Part shown: positions 41,975 through 51,212 of the stretch, piece after piece
How positions within the stretch are numbered: position 1 is the stretch's first letter
Layout: each line of letters opens with the position of its first letter
From: Streptantibioticus_C sp963761325
Lineage (GTDB): Bacteria > Actinomycetota > Actinomycetes > Streptomycetales > Streptomycetaceae
Direction: 5' to 3'
Length of the DNA: 64,000 nucleotides
Assembly: GCA_963761325.1 (NCBI GenBank)
Contig: CAVXGZ010000003.1
Span: 62,001-126,000 of the forward strand
Notes under the pieces: generated by a model
What the model saw: only the letters and a program-made list of their open reading frames with translations
Told to the model about the DNA's origin: nothing
Databases searched by the model: none
Position numbers and translations under genes: made by a program

Positions 41975-42274
41975 ATGCGTTACCGGCTGACGTTCATCAC
42001 CGGGGCAGCGGTGGGCTATGTGCTGGGCGCGCGGGCCGGACGCGAGCGCTACGAGCAGCTGCGCAAGACCGCCCGGGGAATCGCGCAGAACCCGGCGGTG
42101 CGCAACACCGTCGAGTCCGCCGGGCAGAACGGCCGGGCCTTCGCGGTGAAGGCGGCCGACTCGATGGCCAGCAGAGTCGGCGAGCGGCTGCCGGACTCGG
42201 TGAGTTCGAAGGTGCGGTCGCTGCGCCAGCGGGCCGGCGGCGGCGAGGACGGATGGGGCAGCAGCAACACCTGA
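41975..42274 (+). CDS. YtxH-like small membrane-associated protein
   Basis: A 99-residue protein with an N-terminal hydrophobic segment rich in Gly/Ala (LTFITGAAVGYVLGARAG), followed by a long amphipathic helix (RERYEQLRKTARGI) and a polar tail. This is the YtxH plan. The ATG has GGGAAGGTGGAG upstream. Function unknown; relatives are induced by general stress. It may be co-transcribed with the sugar kinase gene 28 bp downstream. Confidence 0.8.
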   Translation: MRYRLTFITGAAVGYVLGARAGRERYEQLRKTARGIAQNPAVRNTVESAGQNGRAFAVKAADSMASRVGERLPDSVSSKVRSLRQRAGGGEDGWGSSNT

Positions 42275-42302
42275 CCCTTCCGGTACGGCATGATCTGGCG
42301 CC

Positions 42303-43787
42303 ATGGGGATCGTGGCCGGATTGGACAGCTCAGCCGAAGGCACCACCGTCGTGGTCTGCGACACCGACAGCGGCGCCGTGCTCAGACAGGGGTACGCGCC
42401 GCATCCGGCGGACGGCGAGGGCACCGCGGAGCCGGAGGGCACCGCGGCGGCCCGGCGCTCGGAGGCCGACCCGCAGAGCTGGCTGCTGTCGCTCGGCGAG
42501 GCCGCCAAGGACGGGCTGCTGGAGGGCGTGCGGGCGATCGGCGTGGCCGCGCAGCAGCACGGGCTGATCGCGCTGGACGCGGGCGGGGTGCTGGTGCGCC
42601 CCGCCCTGCTGCGCGACGACAAGCGCGCCCAGGCGGCCGCCGCCGACCTCGGGCAGGAACTGGGCGGCGCGGCCGGCTGGGCGGACGCGGTCGGCGCGGT
42701 GCCGCGGGCCGCGTACCCGATCGCCAAGCTGCGCTGGCTGGCGCGGAACGAGCCGGCCTCCGCGCACCGGATCGCCGAGGTGCTGCAGCCGCACGACTGG
42801 CTGGTCTGGCAGTTGCTCGACCGGCCCGAGCGGCGCACCACCGACCGCGGTGACGCCTCCGGCAGCGGCTACTGGTCGGCGGCGAGCGGCGGCTACCGGC
42901 CGGATCTGGTCGAGCTGGCGCTGGGGCACCGGGTGCGGCTGCCGGACGTGCTGGGGCCCGCCGAGGCGGCCGGGCACACCCCGGAGGGGCTGCTGATCTC
43001 GGCCGGCACCGGGGGCGACATGGCCGCGGCGCTCGGCCTCGGGCTCGGCCCCGGCGACGCGGTGGTGACGCTCGGCGCCTCGGCGACGGTCTTCGCGGTG
43101 CACGAGACGGCGCTCACCGACCCGACCGGCTCGATCACCTCGTTCGCGGACGCGACCGGCCGGCACCTGCCGATGGTGCGGATCCGCAACGCGGTACGGG
43201 TGCTGCGCGGCACCGCGGCGCTGCTCGGCACGGACCTGGAGGGCCTCTCGGAGCTCGCGCTGCAGTCCACGCCGGGCGCGCACGGGCTGGTGATGCTGCC
43301 GTACCTGGAGGGCGAGCAGGTGCCCGCGCTGCCGCACGCGGCGGGCACGGTGGCCGGGCTGCGGCGCGAGAGCATGAAGCGCGAGCACCTGGCGCGGGCC
43401 GCGTTCGAGGGAATGCTGTGCGGTCTGGCCGACGGGCTCGACGTGCTGCGCGGCCGCGGCGTGCCGGTGCGGCGGGTCTTCCTGCTGGGGCAGGCGGGCG
43501 GGCTGGCGGCGGTGCGGACGGTGGCGCCGGCGCTGTTCGGGGTGCCGGTGGTCGTACCGCCGCCCGCGGACTACGCGGCGCTGGGTGCGGCCCGGCAGGC
43601 GGCGTGGGCGCTGGGCGCGCGGGACGGCTCGGTCTCGGCGCAGGAGCCGCCGCACTGGGAGTCCGCGGTGCTGTCCGGCAGCCGGGTGACGGAGCCCGGC
43701 GAGGACGCGGCGGCCGGCGGCGCGGTGCGGCAGCAGTACATGGCGGTACGCGACCAGACGCACCCCGGGGCGATGCCGACGGCCTGA
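42303..43787 (+). CDS. FGGY-family carbohydrate kinase (xylulokinase-like)
   Basis: A 494-residue sugar kinase with the two-domain ASKHA fold. The N-terminal phosphate loop is GLDSSAEGTTVVVCD, AAQQHGLIALD is the substrate-side strand, TLGASATVF and LLGQAGGLAAVR are the second-domain ATP site, and the family AALGAARQAAWALG end is present. It most resembles D-xylulose kinases, but no xylose isomerase gene is adjacent, so the substrate is unproven. No ribosome site precedes the ATG at 42303. Confidence 0.87.
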   Translation: MGIVAGLDSSAEGTTVVVCDTDSGAVLRQGYAPHPADGEGTAEPEGTAAARRSEADPQSWLLSLGEAAKDGLLEGVRAIGVAAQQHGLIALDAGGVLVRPALLRDDKRAQAAAADLGQELGGAAGWADAVGAVPRAAYPIAKLRWLARNEPASAHRIAEVLQPHDWLVWQLLDRPERRTTDRGDASGSGYWSAASGGYRPDLVELALGHRVRLPDVLGPAEAAGHTPEGLLISAGTGGDMAAALGLGLGPGDAVVTLGASATVFAVHETALTDPTGSITSFADATGRHLPMVRIRNAVRVLRGTAALLGTDLEGLSELALQSTPGAHGLVMLPYLEGEQVPALPHAAGTVAGLRRESMKREHLARAAFEGMLCGLADGLDVLRGRGVPVRRVFLLGQAGGLAAVRTVAPALFGVPVVVPPPADYAALGAARQAAWALGARDGSVSAQEPPHWESAVLSGSRVTEPGEDAAAGGAVRQQYMAVRDQTHPGAMPTA

Positions 43788-43806
43788 CGCGGCCGGCCCG
43801 GCGCCG

Positions 43807-44868
43807 TCAGTCGAGGTAGCCGCGCAGTTGGTCGGCGTAGGCGTGGGCGCGCAGCTTGCCCAGCGTCTTGGACTCGATCTGCCGGATGCGTTCGCGGGTG
43901 ACGCCGAAGAGCCGGCCGATCTCCTCCAGGGTGCGCGGCCGGCCGTCGTCGAGCCCGTAGCGGAGCTGGACGACCTGGCGCTCGCGTTCGCCGAGGGTGG
44001 ACAGCACCGCCTCCAGGTGCTGGCGCAGCAGCAGGAAGGCGGCGGACTCGGCCGGGGAGGCCGCATCGCCGTCCTCGATGAGGTCGCCGAGCGCGAGGTC
44101 GTCCTCCTCACCGACCGGGGCGTGCAGCGAGATCGGCTCCTGGGACAGCCGCAGCACCTCGGTGACGCGTTCGGCGGTCAGGCCGAGCAGGGCGGCCACC
44201 TCGGCGGTGTCCGGCTCCGCCCCGCGTTCCTGGAGCAGTTGGCGGCGCAGCCGGACCACCCGGTTGATCAGCTCCACGACGTGCACCGGGACCCTGATGG
44301 TGCGGGCCTGGTCGGCCAGGGCTCTGCTCATCGCCTGGCGGATCCACCAGGTCGCGTAGGTGGAGAACTTGTAGCCGCGCGCGTAGTCGAACTTCTCGAC
44401 CGCGCGGATCAGGCCGAGGTTGCCCTCCTGGACGAGGTCGAGCATGGTCAGCCCGCGGCCCGCGTAGCGCTTGCCGACCGAGACGACCAGCCGCAGGTTG
44501 GCCTCGATCAGCCGGCGTTTGGCCATCCGGCCGCGGACCACGAGCCTGTCGAGCTCGCCGGCGAGCCGGGAGTCGAGGTCGCCCTCGCGGGCCAGCTTGT
44601 CCTCGGCGAACAGCCCGGCCTCCACCCGGCTGGCCAGTTCGACCTCCTCGTCGGCGCTGAGCAGCGCGATGCGGCCGATCTCGCGCAGATACTGCCGGAA
44701 CAGGTCGCCGCCGGCCCCGGAGGCGGCGGCCCGGGCGGCCGGACCGGGCTGCGGTGCGGCGTCCGCGGCCTCGTCCTCGGCGTCGCGCGGCGCGGCCGGC
44801 TGCCCGGGAGACGGTGCGTGCGGTGGCTCGGCGAGAACCGGTCCGGGTGGGAGTGCCTGCGTCCGCAT
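43807..44868 (-). CDS. hrdA: RNA polymerase sigma factor, group 2 (HrdA-like)
   Basis: A 353-residue sigma-70 protein. Region 1.2 begins at DLFRQYLREIGRIALL (about residue 55), region 2 spans ANLRLVVSVGKRYAGRGL to YATWWIRQAMSRAL, region 3 follows, and region 4.2 is TLEEIGRLFGVTRERIRQIE near the end. The first 50 residues are Pro/Ala-rich. A short N-terminus without the long region 1.1 makes it a non-essential HrdA/C/D-type factor rather than HrdB. Position directly after dnaG is where I recall hrdA in S. coelicolor. The ATG has GGAGG nine bases upstream. Confidence 0.9.
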   Translation of the reverse strand: MRTQALPPGPVLAEPPHAPSPGQPAAPRDAEDEAADAAPQPGPAARAAASGAGGDLFRQYLREIGRIALLSADEEVELASRVEAGLFAEDKLAREGDLDSRLAGELDRLVVRGRMAKRRLIEANLRLVVSVGKRYAGRGLTMLDLVQEGNLGLIRAVEKFDYARGYKFSTYATWWIRQAMSRALADQARTIRVPVHVVELINRVVRLRRQLLQERGAEPDTAEVAALLGLTAERVTEVLRLSQEPISLHAPVGEEDDLALGDLIEDGDAASPAESAAFLLLRQHLEAVLSTLGERERQVVQLRYGLDDGRPRTLEEIGRLFGVTRERIRQIESKTLGKLRAHAYADQLRGYLD

Positions 44869-44999
44869 GGGAGTTCGCCTCCACGGTGAGCACGTCGCGG
44901 TCCGAGGGGCCGACGCTCCCAGTGTGGCCTACGGCACACTCCCGCCACGAGAGGCGTGCGAACAGTTTCTCGACGGACGGCCGGCCCGCCGCCCGCGCG

Positions 45000-46916
45000 T
45001 CACAGCGCGGCGGCGCCCTGGTCCCGCAGCCGCTTGCCGTACTGCTGCAGCGCCCACAGCTCGTTGGTGACGGCGGCGGCCTGCGCGGGGTCGGCACGCG
45101 GGCCGAGCCGGGCCTGGCTGGCCCGCAGCTCGGCCTCGCGGCGCTTGACGGCGAACAGCCGCACGTCCACCAGGATCTGCCCGGCGTAGACCTCGGGCGC
45201 CTTGTGCAGCACCGGCTCGACGGCCAGCTCGGTGACCAGGGCGCGCACGTAGTCGTCCGGGGCGCGGTCGCGGACCCGGAGCAGGAAGTCGCCGTCGCCG
45301 GCGCAGACCCCGCCGGCCTCGGCGATCGCCCGGCGCACCGCGGTGTAGGGCTGCCCGGTGAACTCGTCCTCGCCGTAGGCGTCGAAGGCCGGGGCGACCA
45401 GGTGCGGGTGCTGCAGGGCGAGCTTGAGCAGCTCGCGCTCGACGCGGTGGTGCGGCCCGCGCAGGTCGAGCCGCGGGCCGCGCGGGCCGCCGGCCGGGGC
45501 GGGGGCGGCCGGGCCGGGGCGCAGCGGCGGGCGGCCGCGGTCCGCGGAGTCGGCCGGAGAGGGGCCGCCGCGGGTCTTGCGTTCGCGTTCCCAGCGGGCG
45601 AGTTGGCCGATGCGGTGGACCACGAACTGGTTGTCGGTGACGTAGCCGAGCAGGCCGGAGAGCATCACGGCGTACTTGTGGCGGATCGCCGGGTCCTTGA
45701 TCCGGGCGACGATCGGCGCGGTCTCCTCCAGCGCGGCGGCCTGGCCCTCCGGGGTGGCGGTGTGGTGCCCGTCGACCACCGAGCGGATGGCGAACTCGAA
45801 CAGCGGGGTGCACTCGTCGACCAGCCGGCGCACCGCCTCGTCGCCCTTGGCGAGCCGCAGTTCGCAGGGGTCCATGTTGTCCGGGCTGATCGCGATCGAG
45901 GTGCGGGCGGCGAACTTCTGGTCGTCCTCGAAGGCCCGCAGCGCCGCCTTCTGGCCGGCCGCGTCGCCGTCGAAGGTGAAGACCACCTCGGAGCGCGAGG
46001 AGTCCATCAGGACGCGGCGCAGGATCTTCACGTGGTCGCCGGCGAAGGCGGTGCCGCAGGTGGCGATGGCGGTGGTGACGCCGGCCAGGTGGCAGGCCAT
46101 GACGTCGGTGTACCCCTCGACGACCACCGCCCGGCCGGTGCGGCCGATCTCCTTCTTGGCGAGGTCGATGCCGTACAGCACGTGGGACTTCTTGTAGAGC
46201 GGTGTCTCGGGCGTGTTGAGGTACTTCGGCCCGTTGTCGTCCTCGCGCAGCTTGCGCGCGCCGAAGCCGATGACCTCGCCGGTGATGTCGCGGATCGGCC
46301 AGATCAGCCGGCCGCGGAAGCGGTCGATGGGACCGCGGCGGCCCTCGCCGGCCAGCCCGCCGGTCAGCAGCTCGCGGTCGGTGTAGCCCTTGCCGCGCAG
46401 GAAGCGCACCAGGTGGTCCCAGCCGGCCGGCGCGTAGCCGACGCCGAAGTGCGCCGCGGCGTCCCGGTCGAAGCCGCGGCCGGCCAGGAAGGCGCGGGCG
46501 ATCTCGGCCTCGGCGGTGTCGAGTTGCTCGACGTAGAACGCCGCCGCGACCCGGTGCGCCTCGACCAGCCGGGTGCGCTCGCCCTGCTGGCGGCCGGGGT
46601 TGTAGCCGCCGTCCTCGTAGCGCAGCGTGATGCCGGCCTGGGCGGCGAGCCGTTCCACCGACTCGGAGAACGACAGGTGGTCGAGGCGCATCACGAAGTC
46701 GAGGGTGTCGCCGCCCTCCTGGCAGCCGAAGCAGTAGAACAGGCCCTTGCTCGGGCTGACCTGGAAGGACGGCGACTTCTCGTCGTGGAAGGGGCACAGC
46801 CCCTTCAGGTTGCCGCCGCCGGCCGGACGCAGCTGCAGGTACTCCGAGACGACGGCGTCGATCGGGACCGCGTCCCGCACCGCCTTGACGTCCTCGTCCC
46901 TGATCCGTCCCGCCAC
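45000..46916 (-). CDS. dnaG: DNA primase
   Basis: A 638-residue primase that makes RNA primers at the replication fork. The CHC2 zinc finger uses C41, H44, C62 and C65 (CPFHDEKSPS, YCFGCQEGGD). The TOPRIM domain is around VVVEGYTDVMACH and VFTFDGDAAG, with the acidic metal-binding residues intact. The C-terminal part is the helical DnaB-interacting region, with a Pro/Gly/Arg-rich linker before it. GTG start at 46916. It is followed by hrdA after 131 bp, echoing the rpsU-dnaG-rpoD pairing of other bacteria. Confidence 0.98.
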   Translation of the reverse strand: MAGRIRDEDVKAVRDAVPIDAVVSEYLQLRPAGGGNLKGLCPFHDEKSPSFQVSPSKGLFYCFGCQEGGDTLDFVMRLDHLSFSESVERLAAQAGITLRYEDGGYNPGRQQGERTRLVEAHRVAAAFYVEQLDTAEAEIARAFLAGRGFDRDAAAHFGVGYAPAGWDHLVRFLRGKGYTDRELLTGGLAGEGRRGPIDRFRGRLIWPIRDITGEVIGFGARKLREDDNGPKYLNTPETPLYKKSHVLYGIDLAKKEIGRTGRAVVVEGYTDVMACHLAGVTTAIATCGTAFAGDHVKILRRVLMDSSRSEVVFTFDGDAAGQKAALRAFEDDQKFAARTSIAISPDNMDPCELRLAKGDEAVRRLVDECTPLFEFAIRSVVDGHHTATPEGQAAALEETAPIVARIKDPAIRHKYAVMLSGLLGYVTDNQFVVHRIGQLARWERERKTRGGPSPADSADRGRPPLRPGPAAPAPAGGPRGPRLDLRGPHHRVERELLKLALQHPHLVAPAFDAYGEDEFTGQPYTAVRRAIAEAGGVCAGDGDFLLRVRDRAPDDYVRALVTELAVEPVLHKAPEVYAGQILVDVRLFAVKRREAELRASQARLGPRADPAQAAAVTNELWALQQYGKRLRDQGAAAL

Positions 46917-46960
46917 GCGGGAAGTCTACGGCGCGGCGCGGACACCTCCCGCACCGTGCC

Positions 46961-48235
46961 TCACGCCAGGAGCGACTCCAGCGGCGCCGACGGGTCGGCC
47001 AGCCGGTCGGGGTCCACCGGGCGGCCGGAGCGGATGAGCGCCTGCAGCGGGTCGGTGACGTCCCAGATGTTGACGTTCATCGCCGCGCGCACCTGGTGGC
47101 CGTCCGCCCCCTCGGCCAGCCAGAAGGCGATGAACTGCCGCTTGCCGACGTCGCCGCGCACCACGACCTGCTGGTACGAGCCGGGCGCGGCGTAGCCGGA
47201 GAACTCCATGCCCAGGTCGTACTGGTCGGTGAAGAAATAGGGCACCTTCGCGAAGCCCACGTCCTGGCCGAGCATCGCGCGGGCCGCGGCCGGGCCGCCG
47301 TCCAGCGCGTTCGCCCAGTGCTCCACCCGCAGCCTTGTGCCGAGCAGCGGGTTGTCGGCGCTGGCGCAGTCGCCGACCGCGTAGACGTCCGGGTCGCTGG
47401 TGCGCAGCGCGGCGTCCACCGCGATGCCGCCGCCGTCCGCGCGCGGGGCGACGGTCAGGCCGGACGCCTCGGCGAGCGCGACGCGCGGCGCGGCGCCGAT
47501 CGCGGCGAGCACGTCGTGGCAGGGGTGCTCCTCGCCGTCGTCGGTGAGGGCGGCCAGCACCATGCCGTCCTGGCCGACGATCTCGGTGAGCTTGGCGCCG
47601 AACGCGAACCGCACGCCGTGTTCGCGGTGCAGGTCGGCGAAGACGCCGCCGAGTTCCGGGCCGAGCGCGGCGTGCAGCGGGGTCGGGTCCGGTTCGACGA
47701 CGGTGACCTCGGCGCCGAAGGAGCGGGCGGCGGCGGCCACCTCCAGGCCGATCCAGCCGGCGCCGGCGATCACCAGGTGGCCGTTGTCGCGGCCGAGCGA
47801 GGTCAGCACGGAGCGCAGCCGCTCGGCGTGCGCGAGCCGGCGCAGGTGGTGCACGCCGGCCAGGTCGGTGCCGGGCACGTCCAGCCGGCGCGGCTCGGCG
47901 CCGGTGGCGAGCAGGAGTTTGTCGTAGCCGAGCGAGGTGCCGTCGCCGAGCGTCACCGTCTTCGCGGCGCGGTCCAGCGCGGTGACCGGCTGGCCGAGGT
48001 GGAGTTCGATGTCGTGCTCGGCGTACCAGGCGGGCTCGTGCACGAAGACCGAGTCGCGCTCGTCCTGGCCGAGCAGGTAGCCCTTGGACAGCGGTGGCCG
48101 CTCGTAGGGGTGGTCGCGTTCGTCACCGATGAGGATCACCCGGCCGGTGAACCCCTCGGCGCGCAGCGTCTCCGCGGCCTTCGCCCCGGCAAGTCCCGCT
48201 CCCACGATGACGAACGTCAGATGTGCGTCGACCAC
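46961..48235 (-). CDS. FAD/NAD(P)-dependent oxidoreductase (ferredoxin reductase type)
   Basis: A 424-residue flavoprotein of the rubredoxin/ferredoxin reductase family. The FAD site is IVGAGLAGAKAAETLRAEG (residues 9-27), the NAD site is IAGAGWIGLEVAAAA (about 155-170) and the second FAD motif is DVYAVGDCASA. A C-terminal reductase domain is present (VPYFFTDQYDLGMEFSGYA). It transfers electrons from NAD(P)H to a ferredoxin, for example for P450s such as those at 34.6-37.1 kb; that link is only a suggestion. It lies between dgt and dnaG, 44 bp before dnaG. Confidence 0.93.
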   Translation of the reverse strand: MVDAHLTFVIVGAGLAGAKAAETLRAEGFTGRVILIGDERDHPYERPPLSKGYLLGQDERDSVFVHEPAWYAEHDIELHLGQPVTALDRAAKTVTLGDGTSLGYDKLLLATGAEPRRLDVPGTDLAGVHHLRRLAHAERLRSVLTSLGRDNGHLVIAGAGWIGLEVAAAARSFGAEVTVVEPDPTPLHAALGPELGGVFADLHREHGVRFAFGAKLTEIVGQDGMVLAALTDDGEEHPCHDVLAAIGAAPRVALAEASGLTVAPRADGGGIAVDAALRTSDPDVYAVGDCASADNPLLGTRLRVEHWANALDGGPAAARAMLGQDVGFAKVPYFFTDQYDLGMEFSGYAAPGSYQQVVVRGDVGKRQFIAFWLAEGADGHQVRAAMNVNIWDVTDPLQALIRSGRPVDPDRLADPSAPLESLLA

Positions 48236-48376
48236 TGTGCGCCTCCTCGCGCGGAATCCCCCGGCGAACCGTTCTCATGTCGGAGCGTCCCGCACGGCAC
48301 GCCTCCCGGGAAGGGTGCCGCACCGGACGGACGGCGAACCGTTGGAGGAATCGCCGCCCCCGGCGTGTCCGGCGCG

Positions 48377-49702
48377 TCAGCGGGGACCGGTGAGCCGGGC
48401 GTGCAGGGTGAGGGCCGCGGCGTCGGTCAGCGAGGCGATCTGGTCGACGACCACCCGCAGCCGCGCCGCGTCGTCGGGCGCGGTCTGCCACAGGCCGCGG
48501 AACTCCGGGGCGAGCCCCTCGGGCGCGCGCTCGGACAGCGCCTGGGCAAGCTCCGCGATGACGACCCGCTGTCCGGCCCGGCGGCGTGCCTGGTCGGCGC
48601 GCTGCATCACGTAGCGGTCGGCGACCGCCTTGAGCACCGCGCACTCCAGGACGACGGTCCTGGGCACCACGAGCCGGGCGGCGTACCGGGTCAGCCGTCC
48701 CGGGCCGTAGGCGTCGCGGGTGGCGCGCTCGGCCGCCAGGCAGAAGCGGCCGATCAGTTGCGAGGTGGTGTCCTTCAACCGGGCCTGGGCGAGCGCGGAG
48801 CCGTCGTAGCCGTGCGGCCACCACTCCTGGGCGAGCAGCCGGTCGAGGGCCTCGGCGAGTTCGTCCGGCTCGGCGTCGGGCGCGTAGCGGCCCACCGCGA
48901 CGTCGTATATCTCGCGGCGTTCGGGCTCGGCGTGCAGCACCGCGGGGTCGAGGTGGCCGGCGTGCAGGCCGTCCTCGACGTCGTGCACCGAGTAGGCGAC
49001 GTCGTCGGACCAGTCCATCACCTGGGCCTCGAAGCACCGCTCGCCGGCCGGGGCGCCGGTCCGCAGCCAGTCGAAGACCGGTTCGTCGTCCGGGTAGACG
49101 CCGAACTTGCGTGACGAGGCGTCGGTCGGGTGACCACCGCGCGGCCAGGGGTACTTGGTGGCCGCGTCGAGTGCCGCCCGGGTCAGGTTGAGGCCGACGC
49201 TGACCGTGTCGCCGGCCGGGCCGGTGGTGAAGCGCTTGGGCTCGATCCGGGTCAGCAGGCGCAGCGACTGGGCGTTGCCCTCGAAGCCGCCGCAGCCGGC
49301 CGCGACCTCGGCGAGCACCTGCTCGCCGTTGTGCCCGAACGGCGGGTGGCCGAGGTCGTGCGCCAGGCAGGCGGTCTCCACCAGATCCGCGTCGCAGCCC
49401 AGTGCGGCGCCCAACTCCCGGCCCACCTGGGCGCATTCGAGGGAGTGGGTGAGCCGGGTGCGCGGTGAGGTGTTGATCTCGGGGGACTCGGCGCCCGGGT
49501 CGACGACCTGCGTCTTGCCGGCCAGCCGGCGCAGCGCCGCCGAGTGCAGCACCCGGGCCCGGTCGCGCTGGAAGGCGGTGCGGCCGGGGCGCTTGTCCGG
49601 CTCCGGCACCCAGCGCTCGGCGGCGGCCTCGTCGTACGGCGCGTCGTACGGCGCGTCGCGCCGTGTGGCGTGCGCCGCCGCCACCGGTGGGTTCCCGTTC
49701 AT
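48377..49702 (-). CDS. dgt: deoxyguanosinetriphosphate triphosphohydrolase
   Basis: A 441-residue HD-domain dNTPase that splits dGTP to deoxyguanosine and triphosphate. The metal-binding HD residues are H86 (LTHSLECAQ), H115-D116 (LAHDLGHPPFGHNG) and a later aspartate in MDWSDDVAYSVHD. It heads the minus-strand dgt, oxidoreductase, dnaG, hrdA group. The N-terminus has a small tandem duplication (DAPYDAPYDE) encoded by repeated GGCGCGTCGTAC units; the fold begins after it. Confidence 0.94.
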   Translation of the reverse strand: MNGNPPVAAAHATRRDAPYDAPYDEAAAERWVPEPDKRPGRTAFQRDRARVLHSAALRRLAGKTQVVDPGAESPEINTSPRTRLTHSLECAQVGRELGAALGCDADLVETACLAHDLGHPPFGHNGEQVLAEVAAGCGGFEGNAQSLRLLTRIEPKRFTTGPAGDTVSVGLNLTRAALDAATKYPWPRGGHPTDASSRKFGVYPDDEPVFDWLRTGAPAGERCFEAQVMDWSDDVAYSVHDVEDGLHAGHLDPAVLHAEPERREIYDVAVGRYAPDAEPDELAEALDRLLAQEWWPHGYDGSALAQARLKDTTSQLIGRFCLAAERATRDAYGPGRLTRYAARLVVPRTVVLECAVLKAVADRYVMQRADQARRRAGQRVVIAELAQALSERAPEGLAPEFRGLWQTAPDDAARLRVVVDQIASLTDAAALTLHARLTGPR

Positions 49703-49750
49703 AGTGCGACGGTAACCCGGTCCGGTGCCGGCCCGCCCCGCGGGCCGGTC

Positions 49751-49897
49751 TCAGCGGCCGCCGGGATCGAGGTCCCGCTCGCCGGGCGGGCGCACCCGGG
49801 CGAGCTGGCTGTTGAGCTGCGCGGTGATCCGGAGCATCAGCCGTTCGGTGCTGTCGAAGACGTCCTCGTGCTCGGGGAGGGGCTGGTTGTCGTCCAT
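49751..49897 (-). CDS. 48-residue conserved-looking small protein
   Basis: A short frame upstream of dgt on the same strand: acidic start MDDNQPLPEHEDVFD, helical middle STERLMLRITAQLNSQLARV, then RPPGERDLDPGG. The clean helix and codon use typical of the neighbours suggest a real gene. No Shine-Dalgarno is seen; CACACT lies six bases before the ATG and could be the -10 of a leaderless message. Function unknown. Confidence 0.55.
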   Translation of the reverse strand: MDDNQPLPEHEDVFDSTERLMLRITAQLNSQLARVRPPGERDLDPGGR

Positions 49898-49951
49898 GTA
49901 CGTAGTGTGGAGGGCACATATCGTCCCGATGGTGCACAGACGTGTCCGGAG

Positions 49952-50425
49952 TCACCCGTCAGGCGTAACCCCGTCCCACCCGGGCGGTCCCGGGCGCCAC
50001 TCGTCGCCGGCCACCCGGCGCCCCGAGGCGCGCAGCGCGCGGCCGGCGTCCGGCCCGGCCAGGTAGACCCAGGCGGGGCGGGCCCGGCCCGCGCCGTCCA
50101 GCACGTCGCGGACCAGCCGGACGTAGAGGCCGGCCGGGTCGCCCGGGGTGTACTCCTCCAGCCGGTCCAGCGCGGCCAGCACGGTGTCGTAGTGCGCGGG
50201 CAGCGGCTGGAGGAGGTCGCCGCGGACCAGGTCGCCGGGGGCGCCGTCGAGCGCGAAGGGGTAGCCGGGCCCGTGGTAGAGCACCGCGCCGGGCAGCCGG
50301 GCGGGCTCGCACCAGGCGGTGCGGCCGCGCAGCAGGGCGTCGTGGTTGCTCCCGCCGGGGCGCAGCGTGCCGTAGACGAACACGGGGTGGCCTGGGCTGT
50401 CCGGGCGGTCGGTTTCGCGGCGCAT
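49952..50425 (-). CDS. gamma-glutamylcyclotransferase-fold protein
   Basis: A 157-residue AIG2/GGCT-like protein. The substrate loop is FVYGTLRPGGSNHD (residues 16-29), and the acidic catalytic residue is expected in LDRLEEYTPGD. It probably cyclises a gamma-glutamyl amine or a related compound; the substrate is unknown. The start ATG is 50425. The gene is divergent from the SanA/YdcF-like gene; the intervening 111 bp must hold both promoters if the downstream start of that gene is right. Confidence 0.85.
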   Translation of the reverse strand: MRRETDRPDSPGHPVFVYGTLRPGGSNHDALLRGRTAWCEPARLPGAVLYHGPGYPFALDGAPGDLVRGDLLQPLPAHYDTVLAALDRLEEYTPGDPAGLYVRLVRDVLDGAGRARPAWVYLAGPDAGRALRASGRRVAGDEWRPGPPGWDGVTPDG

Positions 50426-50536
50426 ACCGCCATGATGCGCAACCGCCGGGCGGCGCGGAACGTCCCTGTGGACGAGAGCGCCCGCGATCGCTCCGGCCGG
50501 GACGAGCGGGCGGCAGGCCGGGGGGCGGCGTTGGGG

Positions 50537-51202
50537 ATGCGGGAGTTCGTGGCGGGGCGCGGGCGGCGCCGGCTGGTGCGGATCGCGGCGGCGCTGTGCA
50601 CGCTGGCGCTATTGCCCATGACCTGGCTGTACGTCACCGCATCGGACCGGGTGCGCACGGTGGCCGACGTGCCCGCCGAGCCGGTCGCGGTGGTCTTCGG
50701 CGCCGGCCTGGACGACGGCTCGCCCTCGCCGTACCTGGCCCACCGGCTGGACGCGGCGAGCGCGCTGTACCGGGCGCACCGGATCCGGGTCGTGCTGGTC
50801 ACCGGCGACAACGACCGCACGGACTACAACGAGCCGGCCGCCATGAGCGCCTACCTGCGGCGCCACGGCGTGCCGCGCTCCCGGGTGGTGCTGGACTACG
50901 CGGGCTTCGACACCTGGGACTCCTGCTCGCGCGCCCGGCGGATCTTCGGCGTCACGCACGCCGTGCTGATCAGCCAGGGCTTCCACATCCGCCGCGCGCT
51001 GGCGCTGTGCACGGCCGCGGGCATCTCGTCGTACGGGATCGGGGTGGCCGAGCCGCACGACGCCACCTGGTACTACGGCGGAGTCCGGGAGCTGACGGCG
51101 TCCGGCAAGGCGCTCTTCGACGCCGCCGTGCGGCCCGATCCGGACCTGCTCGGCCGCCGGGAGCCCGGTGTCGCGACCGCGCTGCGGGCCGCCGGGCGCT
51201 GA
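50537..51202 (+). CDS. SanA/YdcF-like (DUF218) membrane protein
   Basis: A 221-residue protein with a basic N-terminus (RGRRRLVR), one TM segment at about 17-36 and a DUF218 domain (AVVFGAGLDDGSPSPYLAHR, then VLVTGDN, EPAAMSAYL and ISQGFHIRRAL). SanA/ElyC relatives act at the envelope and influence the cell wall barrier. The ATG at 50537 is preferred because the ATGs at 50432 and 50435 would lie six to nine bases from the divergent gene's start. If those are used the protein gains 34-35 residues. Confidence 0.85.
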   Translation: MREFVAGRGRRRLVRIAAALCTLALLPMTWLYVTASDRVRTVADVPAEPVAVVFGAGLDDGSPSPYLAHRLDAASALYRAHRIRVVLVTGDNDRTDYNEPAAMSAYLRRHGVPRSRVVLDYAGFDTWDSCSRARRIFGVTHAVLISQGFHIRRALALCTAAGISSYGIGVAEPHDATWYYGGVRELTASGKALFDAAVRPDPDLLGRREPGVATALRAAGR

Positions 51203-51212
51203 GCGGGTCGGA

